64,000 bases of DNA from Dokdonella_A sp963834755 (GCA_963834755.1 CAWICQ010000013.1:62001-126000); one strand, 5' to 3'. Positions 16,669 through 25,935 are shown, counted from the first letter of the stretch. Program-made: numbers and translations. Notes: generated by a model not told the origin, from the letters alone.

Positions 16669-18684
16669 ATGCGCGCGTCGATTCGGGGTCTCGTTGTCTT
16701 CGCCAATTTTGCGACGATTGCATTCGCGACGATTGCCGTCGCGACGATCTCGATCGCCACCATCCCATGCGCGAACGCGGGCGTCATCGACAAGGCGCGA
16801 GCTGCCGAACATGCGAGTCCGGCGGGCACGTGGCTCGCCTGGGGCGGACAAACGCGCTTTCACTTCAATCCGGATGAGCTCGATCGGTTGGGCGTGACGA
16901 TCGTCCGCACCGACGGCGTTTCCTCGCGCATCGAAGGCAAGGCCGGCGTGCGTTACGAAGTGGATGCGTTTCCGGCGCTCGACGCGGGTGGTCTTGAGAT
17001 CAATCACGTCGGTCGCGTCATTTCAGGAATCGGCGGCGGCGCACTGCGCCACGCGGGCGGGCTCGTGCTGAACAGTCGCGCCGGCACGATCGATTTGCGC
17101 GGCTTCGCGTTGCGCGCGAGTCCGAACACGCGCATCGGGCTCGATGTCGTCGATGCGTACGGCACGGTGTGGTTCACGGCCGATCATGCGCACTACGGTT
17201 TCGAGAGCAATGCGCCGAATGTGTTTTCGATGCGTCAGATGAACCTTCGGTTGTCCAAGCATTTCGCCGATGTGCTCGGTCATCCCGAATGGAACGGCGA
17301 TCCGGTCGGCGGTCTCGACTTTCGCGCGAACTCGTACGAAGGCGACCAGAGCCTGCTCGTGGAAGGCGGCACGTGCACCGCGCCGTGGCCCAATCCGCCG
17401 GCATCGCCGGCCGACGTGCTGCTTATTTACGACAACGCCGCGAGCGGCTGGACCGGCTTCGACGACAGCGTCTACGTCAAGCGCTGCCAAGGATGCACTT
17501 CGACGAGCACGACCGGCACGCTGGTCGTCGATCAGGATTCAAGTTTGCGCAACGCCGGCACGACGGCGGTCGCGTGGTACACGATGTTCCAGGGCGACTT
17601 CCCGCCGTACGACAACGATCAGCATCCGTTCCTGGTGTGGAACACCTATCGTGTCGACGGCGACGGCCGCATCAAGCAGATCGGCGTGTCCGGCGTGAAG
17701 CACGCGTTCTACACGGTCAACTGGAACTGCGGTTGCGCAGGCGGCAACGTGATCTGGCCGACTTGCGAAGATACCTATTCGAACTACAACAACGACAGCA
17801 GCGGCGATCTCGGTCCGCGCTCGGAGATCATTCCGTACACCGCGCAGTGGGGTCGTTGCGGATCGGTGTATGACGAAAACTGCGATGGCGCCGAAGACGG
17901 CGGCGGCGGCGCGCGGACGCTCTATGAATTTCGTGCCAGCGTCGTCGAAAGCGAGCTGCAGCCGCCACTCTCGGACGGCGCGCGTTACTATCACGAATAC
18001 TGGTACGTCGCGCGCGACGATCATGCGATCTACAACTCGATGGGCTGGCGCGAGGTCGCTTTCGACAAGAGTGGATCGAACTGGAGCGTGAGTCTGGTCG
18101 GCGACGTACCGAACGGCGCGGACTTCCATCTTGGGCCGACGCTCAATTTCTGGATCGACCCGACCTCGCCGCCGGCGAACGCGGCCAACGAGGAGTTGTC
18201 GACGCCGCTCGGCCGTGCGCGTGTCGCGGTCAAGGTTACGTCGCTTGGTGGTGGGCAATGGCGCTACGAGTACGCGGTCGAGAATTTCGACTATGCGCAC
18301 GCGCAGATCGATGCCGCTCATCCGGACGAACCGAATCTCAAGCTCGATTCCGATCACGGCTTCGTCCGCTTCAGCGTGCCGTACGCCCCCGGAACGACGG
18401 TGAGCAGCCTGCGCTTCGACGATACCGACACGAACGCCGGCAACGACTGGTCGTCGAGCACGGCGAACCAGCAGATCACCTGGACGGCGCCTTCCGGCGG
18501 CAACAGCCTTGACTGGGGCACGATGTATCACTTCGAATTCATCGCCGACGCGCCGCCGATCGCCGGCGGTTCGATTCAACTGGTCGGCATCGCGACGGCG
18601 ACCGAGCCGGAGCAGCCCTACACACTCACCATCATCGTGCCGCAGGGTGTCGGCGATACGATCTTCAGAAACGGATTCGACTGA
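16669..18684 (+). CDS. Secreted protein A of a paralogous pair, with C-terminal IFRNGFD tail
   Basis: Unrecognised secreted protein of 671 aa from the ATG at 16669, preceded by a G-rich Shine-Dalgarno. A signal peptide ends near Ala37 (CANA, then GVID); its core is made of four 5-residue repeats (FATIA, FATIA, VATIS, IATIP). The mature part is homologous along its length to the product of 21091-23091: both start G-V-[IV]-D, have LAWGG or SAWGG, the block NDQHPFLxWN near residue 315, SGVKHAF, and NNDSSGDxGPRSEI with a cysteine-rich WGRCGS segment. Domain identity is unknown. It ends exactly in DTIFRNGFD, a tail seen in other secreted proteins here. The cytochrome gene starts 2 bases after the stop, which suggests joint function. 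Confidence 0.85.
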   Translation: MRASIRGLVVFANFATIAFATIAVATISIATIPCANAGVIDKARAAEHASPAGTWLAWGGQTRFHFNPDELDRLGVTIVRTDGVSSRIEGKAGVRYEVDAFPALDAGGLEINHVGRVISGIGGGALRHAGGLVLNSRAGTIDLRGFALRASPNTRIGLDVVDAYGTVWFTADHAHYGFESNAPNVFSMRQMNLRLSKHFADVLGHPEWNGDPVGGLDFRANSYEGDQSLLVEGGTCTAPWPNPPASPADVLLIYDNAASGWTGFDDSVYVKRCQGCTSTSTTGTLVVDQDSSLRNAGTTAVAWYTMFQGDFPPYDNDQHPFLVWNTYRVDGDGRIKQIGVSGVKHAFYTVNWNCGCAGGNVIWPTCEDTYSNYNNDSSGDLGPRSEIIPYTAQWGRCGSVYDENCDGAEDGGGGARTLYEFRASVVESELQPPLSDGARYYHEYWYVARDDHAIYNSMGWREVAFDKSGSNWSVSLVGDVPNGADFHLGPTLNFWIDPTSPPANAANEELSTPLGRARVAVKVTSLGGGQWRYEYAVENFDYAHAQIDAAHPDEPNLKLDSDHGFVRFSVPYAPGTTVSSLRFDDTDTNAGNDWSSSTANQQITWTAPSGGNSLDWGTMYHFEFIADAPPIAGGSIQLVGIATATEPEQPYTLTIIVPQGVGDTIFRNGFD

Positions 18685-18686
18685 TC

Positions 18687-20663
18687 ATGCGTTTGAGATT
18701 CCTGTCCAAGAGCCGTCGCTTCGTCCTCGCATTTCTCGTCTGCGCGTTCGCGCCGTGCGCGAGCGCGCAACTCGCTGCCGAACATTGGCTCGGCGTCGCG
18801 CGGCAACTCGCGCCGGCCGGCACCGGCCTGCTGGATTTCACGCCGCACGGCACGCAGCCCGGACTCGTCTACGACATCCAGCCGCCCGAACCGCAGTGCA
18901 GCGCGTGTCATGCGACTGCCGGCGGAGATCCGCCGACATCGGCGCAGTTCCGCCCGTTTTCGACCTGGGCCGGCAGCATGATGGCGAACGCGACGCGCGA
19001 TCCGCTGTTCTTCGCGGCGCTCGATATCGCCAACAACGACTTTGCCGGCATCGGTGACTATTGCCTGCGTTGCCACACGCCGCGCGGCTGGCTGATGGGC
19101 CACGTCGTCAAGAGCGGCTACGGCGATCCGCCGAACGATCAGACCACCGGCGCGGCCGCGTGCCTGCTCAACGGCACCTACGATGCGCCCGACGACATCA
19201 ACAGCGACATGGGCGGCGTCACCTGCCACTTCTGCCATCGCATCATGCCGAACGGGCCGAATGGCGAGCCCGGCTACACGGGCAACGGCAACGCGTGGGT
19301 TGATGATGTCGCCTGCGCGAACACGGGCGGCGGTCCGCCGTGTCGTCGCGGCCCTTACGCATACACCGATGGAACCGCGCCGCCCCCGCACGAATGGATG
19401 TATTCCGAATTCCACACGCAAAGCGCGATTTGCGGCACGTGCCACAACGTGAGCTCGCCGGACACGGCGGCGTTCGCGGTCGAGCGCATCTTCACCGACG
19501 GCTTCGACGGCGGCTCGCCGCTGAAGACGCTCAAGCTCAACGACGGCACCAACACGGGCCATCCGTTCCCGATCGAGCGCACGTTTTCCGAATGGCAGCA
19601 AAGCCAATACGCACAAGCGCCCGAGACCCGGTGCCAGAACTGCCACGAGCCTGAAAGCGAAGACCCGGACGCTACCGCATGCTCGTATCGCATCAACAAT
19701 CGCACCGGCAACCTTCCGGTTCACGCATTCGTCGGCGGCAACACCTGGGTGCCGGGCATCATCCTGGGCCAATACGGCGCCGGACTCGACTCGAGCGGCA
19801 CGGGCCGCTCACAGTCTCTGGCGCAGACGATCGACTGGGCGCGCGCATTGCTCGGCACCGCCGCAAGCCTCGACACGACGATCCAGAGCTACACGCCGCC
19901 GACGGTCAGCAATCCGGGATCGATGGCGGTGCAGGTCGTCGTCACCAATCTCACCGGACACAAGCTTCCGACCGGCTACGCGGAAGGTCGGCGCATGTGG
20001 CTCAACGTACAGGTGCGCGACGCGGATGGCGGTCTCGTGTTCGAAAGCGGCGCCTACGATTCGACGAATGCCGTGCTGACACAAGATGCTCAAGCGCGCG
20101 TCTATGAAGTGCTGCAGGGCATCTGGAACAACCTCGGCAGCGGCTCGTGCGACGTCGAAGACGGCGGCGGCGCTCCGGTATTCCACTTCGTCCTCAACGA
20201 TTGCATCGCGAAGGACAGCCGCGTTCCGCCGCTCGGATTCACGCCGGCAACGCCGGCCGATCCGAATGGATACGATCTGCGGCCGGTCGGCGCGATCACT
20301 TATCCGGAAACCTCGCCGGGTTCCGGCGTGCTCGTCAGCTACGACACGGCGCCTTACACGCTGACCATTCCAGCCGGCACCGCGACTCCGCTGACGGCGA
20401 CTGCGCGTCTCTATTACCAGACCGCGAGCAATGACTATATGGCGTTCCTGCGCAACGAGGCTACCGACAATAGTTTCCCGGCAGAAAACAATCTTTGCGC
20501 GGGCGGTCCCGATCGGCCGTTCATCGTCGGTCCGCAAGACCGAACGCGCGGCGAATATGCGTTCGAACTCTGGAACAATGCGCCGGATGACACGCAGCAG
20601 CCCGGCTATGGGAAGTCGCCGCCGGAGCTGATGCAGACGGGTTCGGCCACAACGTCGCGATAA
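18687..20663 (+). CDS. Secreted pentaheme c-type cytochrome
   Basis: 658 aa with an N-terminal signal peptide (FVLAFLVCAFAPCASA) and five CxxCH heme sites: CSACH 71-75, CLRCH 126-130, CHFCH 180-184, CGTCH 249-253 and CQNCH 316-320. The heme region resembles cytochrome c554-type multiheme proteins in layout. The C-terminal half (about 380-620) has no heme site and looks like beta-sandwich domains (VVVTNLTGHKLPTGYAEGRR). A copy of the tail motif, VERIFTDGFDGG, sits internally at residues 266-276 between hemes 4 and 5. It lies between two paralogous secreted proteins and starts 2 bases after the first, so an extracytoplasmic electron-transfer role with those partners is inferred. Substrate is unknown. 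Confidence 0.88.
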   Translation: MRLRFLSKSRRFVLAFLVCAFAPCASAQLAAEHWLGVARQLAPAGTGLLDFTPHGTQPGLVYDIQPPEPQCSACHATAGGDPPTSAQFRPFSTWAGSMMANATRDPLFFAALDIANNDFAGIGDYCLRCHTPRGWLMGHVVKSGYGDPPNDQTTGAAACLLNGTYDAPDDINSDMGGVTCHFCHRIMPNGPNGEPGYTGNGNAWVDDVACANTGGGPPCRRGPYAYTDGTAPPPHEWMYSEFHTQSAICGTCHNVSSPDTAAFAVERIFTDGFDGGSPLKTLKLNDGTNTGHPFPIERTFSEWQQSQYAQAPETRCQNCHEPESEDPDATACSYRINNRTGNLPVHAFVGGNTWVPGIILGQYGAGLDSSGTGRSQSLAQTIDWARALLGTAASLDTTIQSYTPPTVSNPGSMAVQVVVTNLTGHKLPTGYAEGRRMWLNVQVRDADGGLVFESGAYDSTNAVLTQDAQARVYEVLQGIWNNLGSGSCDVEDGGGAPVFHFVLNDCIAKDSRVPPLGFTPATPADPNGYDLRPVGAITYPETSPGSGVLVSYDTAPYTLTIPAGTATPLTATARLYYQTASNDYMAFLRNEATDNSFPAENNLCAGGPDRPFIVGPQDRTRGEYAFELWNNAPDDTQQPGYGKSPPELMQTGSATTSR

Positions 20664-21090
20664 ACGTCTGGTCCGGCTTCCGAGAACACGCGTGGCGCGC
20701 CCGCGACGTCTGGAGGGGCTCGCAGGCGCGTCGTCGACGGTTCGCGTGCTTTCTTTACATTTCCTTTACCGCGGCGAAGTGCAGGATCGCCTTCCGCCAA
20801 CCCATTTCCTCAGCGCACCAAATCCTTCCATCCGGAGCGCGGCAATCCGCAATTCATGCTGCATCGCATGACTTCGGACATCGCACCCGTGATAGATTCC
20901 AAAGGTTCGGCGACCTTGGTTTCTGGGTCGGGGGCATCGAAGGAGATCTTCAGCAACCGATTCGATCGTTCGCCAGTGGCGGATCGTCTTTCGAGCTATG
21001 CGCTATCGCCGCGACAATGCGTTCGCGCAACCGATCGTCTTTTAGGCCAACAGGTAATTCGCGTTTTCACTGAACTCCGGAGTGATGATG
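20664..21090. other. 427-base gene-free stretch before the second secreted paralog
   Basis: No convincing gene. A short plus-strand frame here contains EIFSNRFD at 20950-20973, whose DNA matches the end of gene 16669-18684 at 18 of 20 positions (ATCTTCAG, then AAC, then GATTCGA), so it may be a remnant of a tail-bearing 3' end. A good Shine-Dalgarno (GGAG, 21079-21082) precedes the next gene. No clear promoter was recognised. Confidence 0.5.
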
Positions 21091-23091
21091 ATGAAGCGTC
21101 ATGCATTGGCTTTTCTCGTGGCGGCCGCTCTTGTGCCGGTCGCCTATGCGGGCGTGGTTGACAACGCCCAGCACGCCGCCCAGCAGCAGGCCTGGTCTGC
21201 ATGGGGCGGCGAGATCGGCATCCGCTGGAACAACGACCTGCTCAGCAACATCGGCGTGGTTCCTGCGCAGCAGACCAACCAGCTGACCAGCGAGAACGAT
21301 TTCCGCCACCACGAGTGGTTCCCGCTGCGTCAGAGCGGCGGTCTGCAGTTCAAGGTCTTCAACAGTGCGCTGCAGAGCTTCACCGGCGGCTCGCTGCAGA
21401 TGCGCGGCGGCTACGTGCTGCAGCTGCGCGACGGCAGCTCGATCGACATGCGCGATATGAGCCTGCGCGTGCGCGACAAGAATCCGAACGTGCTCGATAT
21501 CGTCAGCGGCGACGGCAAGGTGTGGTTCTACACCGATCGCCTGATGTTCGAACTCGCCGACGGCAACAAGACGCTCGCGATCCGCGCGGCCGATATCCGC
21601 GTCGGCCCCGCGCTCGCCAATCGCCTCGGCGTGCCCGAAGCGAATGGCTGGGAAGTCGGCGACATGGCGATGAACACACAAGTCAACATCCAGGGCAGCA
21701 ACAGCGCGCCCGATCGCGTGTGCTCGCCGTATCCGTGGCCCAACGTCGCCGTGCCGAATGAGCCGGGCCAGACGTACAAGGGCGATCTTTTCATGCAGAG
21801 CTTCTCGGTCGATCCGGTCGGCTGCATGCATTCCAACGGCAGCAGCGGCTGCGACGGTCCCGGCGGCGACGACGGCATCGCCGGTTTCGCGCCGACATCC
21901 TCGCTGATCAACAACAAGAACGACGGCACGTTCGTGCCGACGGTTCCGAACGATCCGCTCGGCACGAGCACGGCGCTCTACACGGGCAACATTGCCTGGT
22001 ACACGATGTTCACCGGCAATCCGCCCAACTACAACCCGCCGTACAAGAACGATCAGCATCCGTTCCTGATCTGGAACCTCTATCGCATCAACGCCGACGG
22101 CACCATCGAGCAGATCGGCCGCTCAGGCGTGAAGCACGCGTTCCTCACGATCAACGCGGGCTGCATGGATTCCTGCAACGATCCGCATTCGCTCGGCCTC
22201 GGCTGCGGCGATACGTACGGTTCGGGCAACAACGACAGCTCCGGAGACATGGGCCCGCGTTCCGAAATCGTCCCTGCCGAAGGCACCTGGGGCCGCTGCG
22301 GATCGATCTGGGATCCGAGTTGCACGGGCACCCAGCACAGCAATGGCAACGGCACCTGGACGCAGCGCATGCAGGTGCACGAATCGCAGCTCGACCCCGC
22401 GGCCAATCCCGGCGCGACCTACAAGTTCGAGTCGTGGTACATCGCGCGCGATGACATCAACATCCTGAACTCGATGGCGACCTTGAGCGTCACGCCGCAT
22501 TTCCAGAGCAGCCAATGGTCGCTCAACAGCCAGACCGGCTATCGGCTGGGTCCGGCGATCGATCGCTGGGTGGATCCGGCGCATCCGACGCCGACCTCGT
22601 CGAACGCGAGCATCACCAGCAGCGAAGGCCATGCCAAGGTCGCGGTCAAGGCAACCAACAACGGCGATGGCACCTGGACGTACTACTACGCGGTGATGAA
22701 CCTCGACTTCGCGCGTGCCATCGAGCAGGCGCCGACGGCCGGCCCCGATCCGCGCGTGATCAGCAACGCAGGTTTCGACAGCTTCACGGTGCCGATTCCG
22801 GCCGGCGCGTCGGTCAGCACGACCACGTTCCGCAACGGCACGGTGGACGGCAGCGGCGCGTGGACGGCGACGACCGGCTCCAACAGCGTGACCTGGAGCG
22901 CGAGCGGCCAGCCGACCCTGAACTGGGGCACGATGTACTCGTTCTCGGTGACCGTGAACGCGTCACCGAATTCGGGCACGCCCACCGTTACGTCAAAGGG
23001 CAATGGCTCGGTCAGCCTGCACGTCTTCAACAGCGGATCGCCGGCGTCCTATGGCGCTTCCTCGATCGTGCCGACGACGATCTTGCAGTAA
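21091..23091 (+). CDS. Secreted protein B of a paralogous pair, no IFxNGFD tail
   Basis: Unrecognised secreted protein, 666 aa from the ATG at 21091, which is 8 bases after GGAG; two further ATGs at 21085 and 21088 are possible starts. The signal peptide MKRHALAFLVAAALVPVAYA is cleaved before GVVDNAQ. It is homologous to the product of 16669-18684 over most of its length (SAWGG, NDQHPFLIWNLYRI near residue 320, SGVKHAFLTIN, GCGDTYGSGNNDSSGDMGPR, WGRCGSIWDPSC). It ends in SSIVPTTILQ and lacks the IFxNGFD tail of its paralog. Two hairpins, the second a classic terminator, follow it. Function unknown; probably acts with the adjacent pentaheme cytochrome. Confidence 0.85.
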   Translation: MKRHALAFLVAAALVPVAYAGVVDNAQHAAQQQAWSAWGGEIGIRWNNDLLSNIGVVPAQQTNQLTSENDFRHHEWFPLRQSGGLQFKVFNSALQSFTGGSLQMRGGYVLQLRDGSSIDMRDMSLRVRDKNPNVLDIVSGDGKVWFYTDRLMFELADGNKTLAIRAADIRVGPALANRLGVPEANGWEVGDMAMNTQVNIQGSNSAPDRVCSPYPWPNVAVPNEPGQTYKGDLFMQSFSVDPVGCMHSNGSSGCDGPGGDDGIAGFAPTSSLINNKNDGTFVPTVPNDPLGTSTALYTGNIAWYTMFTGNPPNYNPPYKNDQHPFLIWNLYRINADGTIEQIGRSGVKHAFLTINAGCMDSCNDPHSLGLGCGDTYGSGNNDSSGDMGPRSEIVPAEGTWGRCGSIWDPSCTGTQHSNGNGTWTQRMQVHESQLDPAANPGATYKFESWYIARDDINILNSMATLSVTPHFQSSQWSLNSQTGYRLGPAIDRWVDPAHPTPTSSNASITSSEGHAKVAVKATNNGDGTWTYYYAVMNLDFARAIEQAPTAGPDPRVISNAGFDSFTVPIPAGASVSTTTFRNGTVDGSGAWTATTGSNSVTWSASGQPTLNWGTMYSFSVTVNASPNSGTPTVTSKGNGSVSLHVFNSGSPASYGASSIVPTTILQ

Positions 23092-23101
23092 CCAACAATT
23101 A

Positions 23102-23127
23102 CGCTCGGCGGACCATTCCGCCGAGCG
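23102..23127 (+). terminator. Perfect 11-bp hairpin after secreted protein B
   Basis: CGCTCGGCGGA, loop CCAT, then TCCGCCGAGCG. It lies 11 bases after the stop and 17 bases before a canonical terminator, and probably protects the 3' end or adds to termination. Confidence 0.6.
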
Positions 23128-23144
23128 TCCCTGTTTGCACATGA

Positions 23145-23174
23145 CCCGCACTGTTTTCGGTGCGGGTTTTTTTT
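23145..23174 (+). terminator. Rho-independent terminator
   Basis: CCCGCAC stem, 8-base loop, GTGCGGG, then eight T. It ends the transcript of the paralog-cytochrome-paralog locus. Confidence 0.9.
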
Positions 23175-23340
23175 CGAATCTCGTTGAGTCCAGCCGGCAC
23201 TCTGCCCACGCCGGGCGTGTGATCGCTCGCCGATTCAGCGAGTGTTTTGCGACGATCGGCGCCAGCGACACGCATCGCCCGCGTTGCCTCAGGCGCCGAG
23301 CTCCAAGTCTTGCTTGAGCAGTCCGCTCGTCGCGGTCGCT

Positions 23341-25713
23341 TCAGCGCGGCGCAAGGGTCAACGTGTGCACGGCAGGTCCGGGTAGAAACGGCGTCGGCTT
23401 GCCCGCCGCCCAATCCGCGTGACCCGCGCCGTAGTACGGCGACATCGGATGACCGCTCTGGCCACCGGCGAGCATGAAGTATCCGTGCTCCTCGTCGCCG
23501 GGCGCGACGGCGAAGCGCTCGGATGCGCCGAATGTCGGCGACTGCACGCGCGGCATGTCGCGATCGCCCGGCAATTCGTCCGCCGGCATATCGAGCCAGC
23601 GCGCGGCGAACGCCGGCAGCGCGCGCGAAATCGGATGGGCGATATGCATCGTGTTGCGCTCGCCCCAGGTGCGCGCGGCGATGCCGCCCTGTTGTTCGTC
23701 GAGCGTCTTTCCGGCGCGATCGGCGCACGCGATCAGCAGCGCATCCCAATCGGCATAACCCGGCGGCAGCAGGTGCGCCGGACGCTCGCGCAGCAGCGTC
23801 CAGACGACGTATTCGGCCTGCGGCATCTTCGGCAAGGCGAAATCGTCGAACTTCGCCCGCACGGCCGCCGCAAAACCGTCGAGCACGGTGTCGGTGACTT
23901 CGTCGCGCCACGCTTTCACGACGCGATACGCCACCGAATCGATCGATGCGTGTCCATGCCATCCATCGAGCGCCGTCAAGAGATCATCGTGCAGCGGTGA
24001 TCGCGGCGCATGATGCAATTCGCTCGCGAGCAGGTCCTTCCAGCGCTCGAGAAACAACGCGCGGTCATCGAGCTGGATCGCCAGCATGTCGTGCGGCGTG
24101 TAGTGATCGTGCGCACGCAGAGCATCGCGGATCTGGCGCGCACGCGCGCCGATGTCATAGCCGCCGTCACCGAGCTTGGCGAGCCACGGATCTTCGGTCG
24201 CGCGCTGATTGGCCGTCCATAGCCGCTGCCACGGCGGATTCGCGATCAGCGGATATTCGCGCGTATCGAGCCAGCCATCCCAGCCGGTGCCGGCGCGCGT
24301 CCAGTCGGCCGGCAGCTGCGGGTTGTAGTCGCCGATGCGACGCGGCAGACGTCCGGCGATCGTCCATGCGATGTTGCCGTTGCGGTCGCCGACCACGAAA
24401 TTCTGCGGCGGAACGCCCGCGAGTTGTGCGCTCGCGACGGCTTCGTCGACGGTTTCGGCAAGCTCGAGTTTCTGCAACTCGAAATTGAACGCGCCCGGCT
24501 GCTGCGCGGTCCAGGCGAGCGCGAGCGGCGTGCCGTCGACGTCCTTGCCGATCAACGGACCCCATTCGCTGTCTTCCACTTCGAGCTTCTCATCATCCGC
24601 GCCGTGCACATGGATGATCTCTTCGTGCTTGGTGAGCGTCGCATCGCCGTGCGCGGTGCGGTAGCGCTCGGGATTTTTTGTATCGCGCTCGACGCGCACC
24701 CAATCGACCGTATCGGCGTAGCTGTTGGTGAACGCCCACGCGACCTGACGATTGCTGCCGGCAACGATCACCGGCGTGCCGGGCAGGCTCGCGCCCGTCA
24801 CGTCGACGGTGCGACCGGCACGTCGCGGATTTGGATAGATCAATCGCGCGCGAAACCACAGTCCCGGTACGCGCAGGTCGAGGTGCATGTCGTTGGCGAC
24901 GAGCGCGGCGCCGTCGGCGAGCGCACCGGCAACGGCGAAGCTGTTGCTGCCTGGCGTGTTCTTTTCCTTGTGCTCGCCCGCCTTGAGCAGCGAGGGATCG
25001 AGCGCATGAAGGTCGAGCTCGGGTGCGGATGGCATCGCCGGCCAGGTCATCGGCGGTCCAGCAATCGGCGCGTCCCAGGCGCCACCCATCGCGGTCAGAA
25101 AGCGATATGCGGATTCGGGCAGCGCCGCGTGCATCTTGGCGAACGCGAGCTCGCGCACGTTCTCCGCGTCATTCAGCGTGAACGCCATCGCGGCGGCAAC
25201 CAGCGGCGTGTCCTCGTCGCGCCAAGGCTCTGGCGTCGTCCGCGTGAGCAGGTACGGGAACGGGCGCACCGAAAGCGACGCCAGGCCCGCGTTGACGCCG
25301 TCGCGATAGGCCGCCAACTCGTCGCGGTCGCCGGCGGAGAGCGACGCCAGTGCTTCATGCACGCGCGCACGCATGCGATGCGCGCGCGCGGTGCGATCGG
25401 CCGGCAGCGCGACCTCGCCGAACAGTTCGGCCAACTCACCGGCCGCGCGACGCCGCAGCAGATCCATCTCGAAGAAGCGCTCCTGCGCGTGCACGTATCC
25501 GAGCGCCCAAGTCAGGTCGCGACGGTTCTGCGCGTGCAGCGTGACCGTGCCGAGCGCGTCGCGCTCGACGGTCACCGGCGCCGAAAGCGCTGGCGCCGTT
25601 ACACGGCCGTCGTAGATCGGAAGGCTTCCGCGCAGAAGGAGCCAGCAAACACCGAACGCGACCGCGAGCGTGGCAACGACGATGGCGAGTGCACGCGCAA
25701 GGAGTCGGCGCAT
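23341..25713 (-). CDS. Penicillin acylase family protein (Ntn hydrolase)
   Basis: 790-aa precursor of the penicillin amidase family, which self-cleaves to an alpha and a beta chain and hydrolyses amide bonds (beta-lactam side chains, acyl-homoserine lactones or related amides). An N-terminal hydrophobic helix (LAIVVATLAVAFGVCWLLL) serves as signal or anchor for the periplasm. The alpha-chain segment WALGYVHAQERFFEMDLLRR is family-typical. The nucleophile is Ser256 in GSNSFAVAG, which would start the beta chain, followed by NDMHLDLRVPGLWFRARL. The substrate cannot be told from sequence. It is downstream of the beta-helix gene on the same strand but separated by 222 bases. Confidence 0.92.
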   Translation of the reverse strand: MRRLLARALAIVVATLAVAFGVCWLLLRGSLPIYDGRVTAPALSAPVTVERDALGTVTLHAQNRRDLTWALGYVHAQERFFEMDLLRRRAAGELAELFGEVALPADRTARAHRMRARVHEALASLSAGDRDELAAYRDGVNAGLASLSVRPFPYLLTRTTPEPWRDEDTPLVAAAMAFTLNDAENVRELAFAKMHAALPESAYRFLTAMGGAWDAPIAGPPMTWPAMPSAPELDLHALDPSLLKAGEHKEKNTPGSNSFAVAGALADGAALVANDMHLDLRVPGLWFRARLIYPNPRRAGRTVDVTGASLPGTPVIVAGSNRQVAWAFTNSYADTVDWVRVERDTKNPERYRTAHGDATLTKHEEIIHVHGADDEKLEVEDSEWGPLIGKDVDGTPLALAWTAQQPGAFNFELQKLELAETVDEAVASAQLAGVPPQNFVVGDRNGNIAWTIAGRLPRRIGDYNPQLPADWTRAGTGWDGWLDTREYPLIANPPWQRLWTANQRATEDPWLAKLGDGGYDIGARARQIRDALRAHDHYTPHDMLAIQLDDRALFLERWKDLLASELHHAPRSPLHDDLLTALDGWHGHASIDSVAYRVVKAWRDEVTDTVLDGFAAAVRAKFDDFALPKMPQAEYVVWTLLRERPAHLLPPGYADWDALLIACADRAGKTLDEQQGGIAARTWGERNTMHIAHPISRALPAFAARWLDMPADELPGDRDMPRVQSPTFGASERFAVAPGDEEHGYFMLAGGQSGHPMSPYYGAGHADWAAGKPTPFLPGPAVHTLTLAPR

Positions 25714-25935
25714 CGAGCGAAAGAGTCCACGAGGAGGGCGCGATCTTGCCGGATCGACGCGCGCGCGCCAAGCCTCGGAGTCATCGGCCGCTTCCTATCG
25801 GACGTAGCCGGGCGCTGCTGCAACAGCAGCAGCGGATATTCGAACCCGACCTCGACGTCGTCGATGCGCGCTTCGCGAACGGGTTCGACGAAGGCCTACG
25901 CCGACGGATTCTCGTTGCTGCGGGCGACCCCCTCG

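Noticed and set aside
20856..21161. A 101-codon plus-strand frame overlapping the start of secreted protein B
   Set aside because: Overlaps the signal peptide of a well-supported gene in another frame; only its tail-like 20 bases are of note.
25870..25893. RFANGFDE on the plus strand between the acylase and beta-helix genes, resembling the tail
   Set aside because: Not at the end of a frame, on the strand opposite to both neighbours and lacking the D-x-I-F context; probably chance.
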